Below, piece by piece: positions 59,201-64,000 of a stretch of 64,000 nt of DNA. Positions within the stretch are counted from its first letter, which is position 1. Each line of letters starts with the position of its first letter. Position numbers and translations under genes: made by a program. Below the pieces are notes generated by a model that was not told the DNA's origin, made no database searches, and was given only the letters and a program-made list of their open reading frames with translations. The stretch spans positions 62,001 through 126,000 of the forward strand of contig JACMJM010000014.1 of NCBI GenBank assembly GCA_014380615.1. The letters run 5' to 3'. Source of the stretch: Sphingobacteriaceae bacterium (GTDB lineage Bacteria; Bacteroidota; Bacteroidia; Sphingobacteriales; Sphingobacteriaceae).

Positions 59201-61863
59201 GCTTACAGACAGAAAACCCCACCGAAGCTGCAATGCTTTCCTTCACATCGAACAAAACTAAATACCGGGTGGGCGAAAGCGTTGAGCTAACTATCCCTAC
59301 AGGCAATGCCGGGCGTGGATTAATAAGTATCGAAAGCGGTAGCAGAGTAATTAAAACGTTTTGGTTTGAGGCGAAAAAAGGTCAGACAAGATTTAGCTTC
59401 AAGGCCCACAGGGAAATGACACCAAATGTATTTGTTAATGTCACCCTTCTCCAACCTCATTCACAAACGGCGAACGATTTGCCGATAAGAATGTACGGGA
59501 TAATACCTATTGAAGTTGAGGATCCGGAGACGATTCTAAAACCTGTAATATCAGTGCCTGATGAAATAAAGCCCGAAACATTAAGTTCGGTTACCGTTTC
59601 TGAAGCTTCAGGCAAACCGATGACCTACACCATTGCGATTGTTGATGAGGGTCTGCTTGATCTTACCAATTTCCAAACTCCTAACCCGCATACATCATTT
59701 TATGCCAGAGAAGGCCTCGGAGTAAAAACCTGGGACTTGTTTGACTATGTAATCGGTGCTTACGGCGGCGATTTACAGAGGATCCTGAGCATTGGTGGTG
59801 ACCGCATGTCGGGTAAAGACAAAAATCAGACAGCCAATCGATTTAAACCGATTGTAAAATACCTGGGTCCATTTACTTCCAATGGCGGCAAACAAACACA
59901 CCAGTTTAAATTACCGCAATATGTGGGCTCAGTGAAAGTGATGGTTATAGCGGGTGAAGATGGGGCCTATGGTATGGCCGAAAAAGCCGTGAAGGTTAAA
60001 AAACCACTGATGATACTAGCAACCATGCCTAGAGTGTTAAGTCCGGGCGAACAGCTTAAACTGCCTGTTACAGTGTTCGCTATGGATAACTCGGTTAAGA
60101 ACGTAAGTATCCAGGTACAGTCGAATGCTTTCGGATACCCTACCGGAAATACCAGAAACATCTCTTTCAGCAAAACAGGCGAACAAATGGTTTACCTTGA
60201 TTTGCTGACGAAAAACTTTTCGGGAATTGGAAGATTGAAGGTTATCGCCAGAAGCGGAAGGGAAACCGCCGTTTTTGATGTGGAGCTGGATATAAGGAAC
60301 CCTAGTCCGTTAATAACCAAAGTGATAGAGAAAACTATCGAGCCTGGAACTACTGCCTCTATTCCATTCACCGCCTTTGGAACTGCCGGAACAAGTAAAG
60401 CAACCCTGGAAGTTTCCTCAATTCCGCCGCTGAACCTGGAGAAGAGACTAAACTACTTAATTCAATATCCTCACGGATGTATCGAACAAATAACATCATC
60501 AGCATTTCCTCAGCTTTTTCTCGCCGATATAGTCGACTTATCGCCAGCAAGAAAAGCTATTACAGAGCGAAACATTAAAGCGGCTATCGGTAGGCTTAAC
60601 GGCTTTCAACTACCCGATGGAAGCCTGTCTTACTGGCCTGGCTATACAGAACCCGACGAATGGGGTACCAACTACGCAGGGCACTTCCTTATCGAAGCCG
60701 AAGCAAAGGGATTCAGCCTTCCACCGGGATTTCTGGCTCAGTGGAAAAAGCATCAAAAAAGTAAAGCAGTTTCCTGGACCCCGACGGCAAACAACTTCTA
60801 TGGAGGAGATCTTTCGCAGTCGTACAGGCTCTATCTGCTTGCTTTGGCTAAATCGCCCGACTTAGGTGCTATGAATCGCTTACGCGAGTTTAAATATCTT
60901 TCTGACGCAGCAAAATGGAGATTAGCAGCAGCTTACCGCTTAGCGGGCCAACCAGAGGCAGCAATCCAGCTCATAAAGGGTTTACCTCTTGCTATCAAGC
61001 CCTACAACCAGTCGTACGGCACCTATGGCTCAGACCTTCGTGATGAAGCCATGATTTTAGAAACTTTAACTTTACTGGGTTATAAAAAAGCCGCAGACGG
61101 AATGGTCCGGGAAATTTCGGCGGAACTTGCTCAGGAAGACTGGTATAGCACCCAAACCACTGCCTACGCTTTAATAGCCATTTCGAAATACTGCGGTACA
61201 AATACATCAGGCAAAAAACTCAGGTTCAATTATCAGTTAGGTAAGCTTAGGCAGGGAATAAACAGTGCTTCTCCGGTATGGCAGTTACCGGCAAATCTTG
61301 CGTCGGGCGGGCATAAGGCATTACTTTCCAATACCGGATCCAACAGGCTATTTGTCAGGATAATATTACAAGGAAAACCCGCAATTGGCGACGCTGTTCA
61401 AGCTTCCGAAAATCGATCGATATTAACTATGCGTGTTGGCTATTTCACCCTCAAGGGCGAAAAAATCGACCCTTCAAAAATCACCCAGGGAACCGATTTT
61501 CTTGCGCAGGTAAACATTTACAATCCGGGTAAACGAGGCAATTATAGCAACCTGGCCCTAAGTCAATTTTTCCCTTCAGGCTGGGAAATAATTAATACCC
61601 GGCTAATGAACAATGAAGATGTGTTTAAACCTTCGCCCTCGAACTATATCGACATAAGAGACGACCGGGTGAATACGTATTTTCACCTTCCGGGAAATAA
61701 AGAGGTAACTTATTTCGTGTTGCTCAATGCATCCTATACGGGCCGCTTCTACCTTCCTCCCTCCCGCTGCGAAGCAATGTATGACGGAAGTATAAGTGCT
61801 TCATCTGCGGGGCAGTGGGTTGAGGTGGTTAATCCTTCGAATCCGGTTCTTAGCGCAAAATAA
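56224..61863 (+). CDS. bacterial alpha-2-macroglobulin family protein
   Basis: This 1879-residue periplasmic protein is a protease trap by family analogy. An N-terminal hydrophobic anchor (IILLLLALAGLAIFS) lacks a lipobox Cys. MG domains follow. A very acidic low-complexity insert (DEEEEGEYYEGEDEYSED, about 470-500) lies ahead of the MG2-like core. The thioester motif is CIEQ (Cys1419, Gln1422) in YPHGCIEQITSSAF, so the covalent trap residues are kept. The C-terminal receptor-like domain ends the protein. The next gene, pbpC, starts 1 bp later, as in the E. coli yfhM-pbpC pair. Confidence 0.93.
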   Translation: MFPDKSSFKNSQNFIILLLLALAGLAIFSNKKTSEKAYKNNYEAFSGLVESYTTGIISRHSPVQVRLAVDIQSVHAKNEELKEEIFKISPEIKGKAYWVDSRTIEFRPEKSFEAGEFYSVRLELSKIMEVPQKLKEFAFDFETIKQDFSIEFAGLRSSSANSSAKMRLTGAITTSDMEETAQIEKIIKANYDGKSKVSWEHNTESRTHTFTVNDLERAPVEKSLTIWYDGTPINVRGNKFSKVNVPAKGDFKVIGLRIVQDKEQYVLIQFSDPIRVGQELSGLLGISNTEMPAYTISGSEVKLYPSARLDGNYNVFVNEGIENFEGKKLSTAFNGNVVFENTEPGVSIPGKGVILPHSGKLLMPFEAVNLNAVDVAIIKIYGNNIPQYLQQNTMDGANSLRQVAKPVKQITIRLDADKSVNLHKKNRFMLDIDKLIRTEPGAIYRITIGYRPGYSVYTCKSGEEKSSTSDEEEEGEYYEGEDEYSEDNSSTGFDDDDEFWKRYDNYYPFGYNWNERDNPCNKSYYNRERWASRNVLASNIGLIVKQGSSNDLTIAATDILSATPLEGLSLELLDYQQQIIGKTISGSDGLAHIDLKRKPYLLVAKRGEERGYLRLDDASSLPLTRFDVGGTQIQKGLKGFIYGERGVWRPGDSIFLTFILDDKQNKLPKGHPVNFELYNPQGQLFKTIIQNKSINGFYTLKTTTEPTSPTGNWMLKVKAGGAKFEKRIKIETVMPNRLKINLAFGNQKQLIKDSQSTGTLKAEWLFGGAGRNLNAKIDAFVSSEPTTFPKYKDFVFDDPVRPFETQLQTVFDGKLDENGTAAVKADINVEQQAPGRLTANFMVKVFEPGGNFSVNQVSMPYNVYNGYLGIKTPESSANGGMLVTGVNHFIDIVSVDTEGNIQRDKRTVEIELYKMSWKWWWDEEENSVSNFTQDEYNKLIQTASVDLSSGKARWPLRVNQPEYGRYLLRVRDPKTGHSTGKIIYIDWPNWAERLQTENPTEAAMLSFTSNKTKYRVGESVELTIPTGNAGRGLISIESGSRVIKTFWFEAKKGQTRFSFKAHREMTPNVFVNVTLLQPHSQTANDLPIRMYGIIPIEVEDPETILKPVISVPDEIKPETLSSVTVSEASGKPMTYTIAIVDEGLLDLTNFQTPNPHTSFYAREGLGVKTWDLFDYVIGAYGGDLQRILSIGGDRMSGKDKNQTANRFKPIVKYLGPFTSNGGKQTHQFKLPQYVGSVKVMVIAGEDGAYGMAEKAVKVKKPLMILATMPRVLSPGEQLKLPVTVFAMDNSVKNVSIQVQSNAFGYPTGNTRNISFSKTGEQMVYLDLLTKNFSGIGRLKVIARSGRETAVFDVELDIRNPSPLITKVIEKTIEPGTTASIPFTAFGTAGTSKATLEVSSIPPLNLEKRLNYLIQYPHGCIEQITSSAFPQLFLADIVDLSPARKAITERNIKAAIGRLNGFQLPDGSLSYWPGYTEPDEWGTNYAGHFLIEAEAKGFSLPPGFLAQWKKHQKSKAVSWTPTANNFYGGDLSQSYRLYLLALAKSPDLGAMNRLREFKYLSDAAKWRLAAAYRLAGQPEAAIQLIKGLPLAIKPYNQSYGTYGSDLRDEAMILETLTLLGYKKAADGMVREISAELAQEDWYSTQTTAYALIAISKYCGTNTSGKKLRFNYQLGKLRQGINSASPVWQLPANLASGGHKALLSNTGSNRLFVRIILQGKPAIGDAVQASENRSILTMRVGYFTLKGEKIDPSKITQGTDFLAQVNIYNPGKRGNYSNLALSQFFPSGWEIINTRLMNNEDVFKPSPSNYIDIRDDRVNTYFHLPGNKEVTYFVLLNASYTGRFYLPPSRCEAMYDGSISASSAGQWVEVVNPSNPVLSAK

Positions 61864-61864
61864 A

Positions 61865-64000
61865 ATGACGGCGCGGCGGATAATTGCAAGAATAAGTATG
61901 ATGTCTTTCAGAAAAAAGGCCATCATACTTATTTGCACTGCTGTTGCGCTTTCGTTCTGGTTTCTCTTGCCAAAGCACTTGTTTAATACTCCTACTTCAT
62001 TTGTAATTGAAAGCAGGGAGGGCATTTTGCTCGGGGCGTCTATCGCAAAAGACGGACAGTGGCGATTTCCGCAAAGCGATTCGCTGCCCAAAAAATTCAA
62101 AAAATGTATTGTTGCCTTTGAGGATAAACGGTTTTACTATCATCCGGGAATTGATTTGCTTGCGCTTTCGCGAGCAATACGGCTAAATCTGAAAAAAGGA
62201 CGAGTAGTGAGCGGAGGCAGTACCATAACTATGCAAACTATCCGGCTTGCCACAGGTAGCAGGCGAACCTTTTTTAATAAAACGCTCGAAGCGATAAAAG
62301 CCCTGCGGCTTGAGCTTAGGTATTCGAAAGAAGAAATCTTATCATTATACGCATCCAACGCACCTTTCGGGACGAATGTGGTGGGCTTAGATGCCGCAGC
62401 CTGGCGTTATTTTGGCAGAAGGCCCGAGCAATTATCCTGGGGCGAAATGGCCGCACTCGCTGTTTTACCCAATTCACCCTCGATGGTGCACCCAGGAAAA
62501 AAACCTGAAATACTGTTAAAAAAACGAAATAAGCTTATTGACATCCTGGCAAGAGAGCAAGTGCTTTCCGCTGCAGAAGCCAAGCTTGCTAAACTAGAAC
62601 CTGTTCCAGGCAAACCATTTCCCCTTCCACAATCATCACCACATTTACTAAACCTTATTAGAAATGATTACAACAAAAACCTTATCGCATCTACAAAAGT
62701 TCAAACCAGTGTTTCGTATCGATTAAACAAACAGGTTAATGATATCTTACTTCAGCATCATAGCAGATTAACCGCAAATGAAGTTAATAATTGCGCTGCA
62801 TTGATTTTAGACGTAGAAACCGGCAAAGCGATAGCGTATGCAGGCAACGTGTATCAACCACAAAACATAAGCTTCGAAAGCTATGTAGACATCATTCAGG
62901 CACCGAGAAGTCCGGGCAGCACCCTGAAACCGCTTCTGTATGCGGCGATGTTAAATGAAGGCTCTATCCTTCCGAACAGCCTCATACCTGATATTCCCAC
63001 CCAGATTGCAGGCTATCAGCCAAATAACTATGATTTAGGATATGACGGAGCAGTACCCGCCTCAAAGGCTCTCGCCCGCTCCTTAAACGTTCCAGCGGTA
63101 AAGATGCTTCAGCAATACCGGTACGAAAAAATGCACGCCTTTCTGAAGGATTTAGGGATAAGCACGTTGAACAATCCGCCCGACTTTTACGGCCTTTCTC
63201 TAATTCTCGGAGGATGTGAAACCACCATGTGGGAACTTGCCGGAGTTTACGCCAGCATGGCGCGAGTTTTAAATAACTACACAACTCATACCAAATATTC
63301 GAATACAGACTGGAGAAAACCCTCCTATCAGCAAGGCAGCACCATTAAATCAACCCTCGAGGAAAAAAACGGTAAACTAAGTGCCGCATCGATTTATTTC
63401 ACTTTCCAGGCAATGAACGAAGTGATGCGGCCGGGAGAAGAACTTTTGTGGAGGCAGTTCTCATCTTCGCAACAAATTGCATGGAAAACCGGAACCAGCT
63501 TCGGCTTTCGCGATGGCTGGGCAATTGGGGTAACTCCTCGTTACGTGGTAGCGGTATGGGCCGGAAATGCAGACGGCGAAGGTCGCCCGGGGCTAACAGG
63601 CATTGATGCCGCGGCACCGGTAATGTTTGATATCTTCAGATTATTGCCAAAATCTGAGGGTTGGTTCAAAGTTCCTTTAGGGGAATTAACTGAAATAGGA
63701 GTTTGTGCGGAAAGTGGCTTCCGGGCATCAGATTTATGCACCTCACCTAAAAAAACGGCCATGCCCCGCTCTGGTCTCAAGGCAGCGGTCTGCTCCTACC
63801 ATAAACTCGTCCACCTCGACCGCACCGGCCAATGGCAGGTAAGTTCCGATTGTGAACAGCCATCTCTTATGACACACAAAAGCTGGTTCGTGCTGCCACC
63901 CGCAATGGAATATTATTTCAAAACAAAGAACTACAGCTATCAAACACTTCCGGCTTTCAAGCCCGACTGTTCTGATGCGGGCAGTTATTCTAACCCCATG
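61865..64000 (+). CDS. pbpC: penicillin-binding protein 1C (truncated by window end)
   Basis: The frame is open from the ATG at 61865 to base 64000, 712 codons with no stop, so the C-terminus lies outside. A membrane anchor (about 16-40) is followed by the glycosyltransferase domain (AFEDKRFYYHPGIDLLALSR, GGSTITMQTIRL) at about 70-230. The transpeptidase domain has SPGSTLKPLLY (SxxK), SLNVPAV (SxN-type) and WKTGTSFGF (KTG). Starts at 61898 or 61901 are possible. It pairs with the preceding macroglobulin gene, a known two-gene unit linking cell-wall synthesis to protease defence. Confidence 0.95.
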   Translation, partial: MTARRIIARISMMSFRKKAIILICTAVALSFWFLLPKHLFNTPTSFVIESREGILLGASIAKDGQWRFPQSDSLPKKFKKCIVAFEDKRFYYHPGIDLLALSRAIRLNLKKGRVVSGGSTITMQTIRLATGSRRTFFNKTLEAIKALRLELRYSKEEILSLYASNAPFGTNVVGLDAAAWRYFGRRPEQLSWGEMAALAVLPNSPSMVHPGKKPEILLKKRNKLIDILAREQVLSAAEAKLAKLEPVPGKPFPLPQSSPHLLNLIRNDYNKNLIASTKVQTSVSYRLNKQVNDILLQHHSRLTANEVNNCAALILDVETGKAIAYAGNVYQPQNISFESYVDIIQAPRSPGSTLKPLLYAAMLNEGSILPNSLIPDIPTQIAGYQPNNYDLGYDGAVPASKALARSLNVPAVKMLQQYRYEKMHAFLKDLGISTLNNPPDFYGLSLILGGCETTMWELAGVYASMARVLNNYTTHTKYSNTDWRKPSYQQGSTIKSTLEEKNGKLSAASIYFTFQAMNEVMRPGEELLWRQFSSSQQIAWKTGTSFGFRDGWAIGVTPRYVVAVWAGNADGEGRPGLTGIDAAAPVMFDIFRLLPKSEGWFKVPLGELTEIGVCAESGFRASDLCTSPKKTAMPRSGLKAAVCSYHKLVHLDRTGQWQVSSDCEQPSLMTHKSWFVLPPAMEYYFKTKNYSYQTLPAFKPDCSDAGSYSNPM

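Overview
The window looks like chromosomal DNA of a Bacteroidota bacterium, most likely a member of the Sphingobacteriaceae close to Pedobacter. Four things support this: repeated TAnnTTTG -7 promoter boxes placed very close to start codons; a type IX secretion pair (a SprB-repeat adhesin with a B-type sorting domain, and a PorP/SprF protein); a BtuB plus BtuG-like beta-propeller vitamin B12 locus; and small families typical of the group (DUF2795, DUF4905-like, Lmo0937-like). No phage, transposase, CRISPR array, tRNA or rRNA was seen.

Region by region. 1-6.2 kb: a small ORF, the RNase P RNA gene, an NtrC-type regulator, a secreted gluzincin-like protease, a sirtuin, an SGNH hydrolase and a DUF2892-SRPBCC protein. 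6.2-13.7 kb: Dps, NfeD, a LysM/uridine kinase pair, the two-subunit 3-oxoacid CoA-transferase, a 55-residue Cys/Lys-rich microprotein, a TIGR00266 protein and a GreA-like protein. 13.8-17.9 kb: a cobalamin riboswitch controlling btuB, a btuG-like lipoprotein and a Dph6-like PP-loop ATPase. 17.9-21.9 kb: a tightly packed five-gene operon (CDF metal transporter, NUDIX, bioA, ferritin-like protein, YhhN lysoplasmalogenase-like protein). 22-31.4 kb: housekeeping genes (aminotransferase, heptose kinase, queA, ispD, cobalamin adenosyltransferase, gatC, plsC, trpS, a deoxynucleoside kinase, kdsB). 31.5-41.4 kb: cydAB, lepA, folD, a GH28 pectinase, a Gfo/Idh oxidoreductase and mnmA. 41.4-47.3 kb: the T9SS adhesin pair, a GH12 lipoprotein and an esterase (plant-glycan related), an ankyrin protein and a class D beta-lactamase C-terminal remnant. 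47.3-52.9 kb: a signalling cluster with two histidine kinases and three response regulators. 53-64 kb: topA, a conserved hypothetical gene, a giant alpha-2-macroglobulin and pbpC, which runs off the window.

The candidates most worth following up are the bioA/ferritin-like/YhhN operon, the PP-loop ATPase inside the B12-riboswitch operon, the OXA-type remnant, the 84-bp tandem duplication that copied the ispD start region, and the set of probably leaderless genes. All family calls come from reading motifs by eye; no database search was run.
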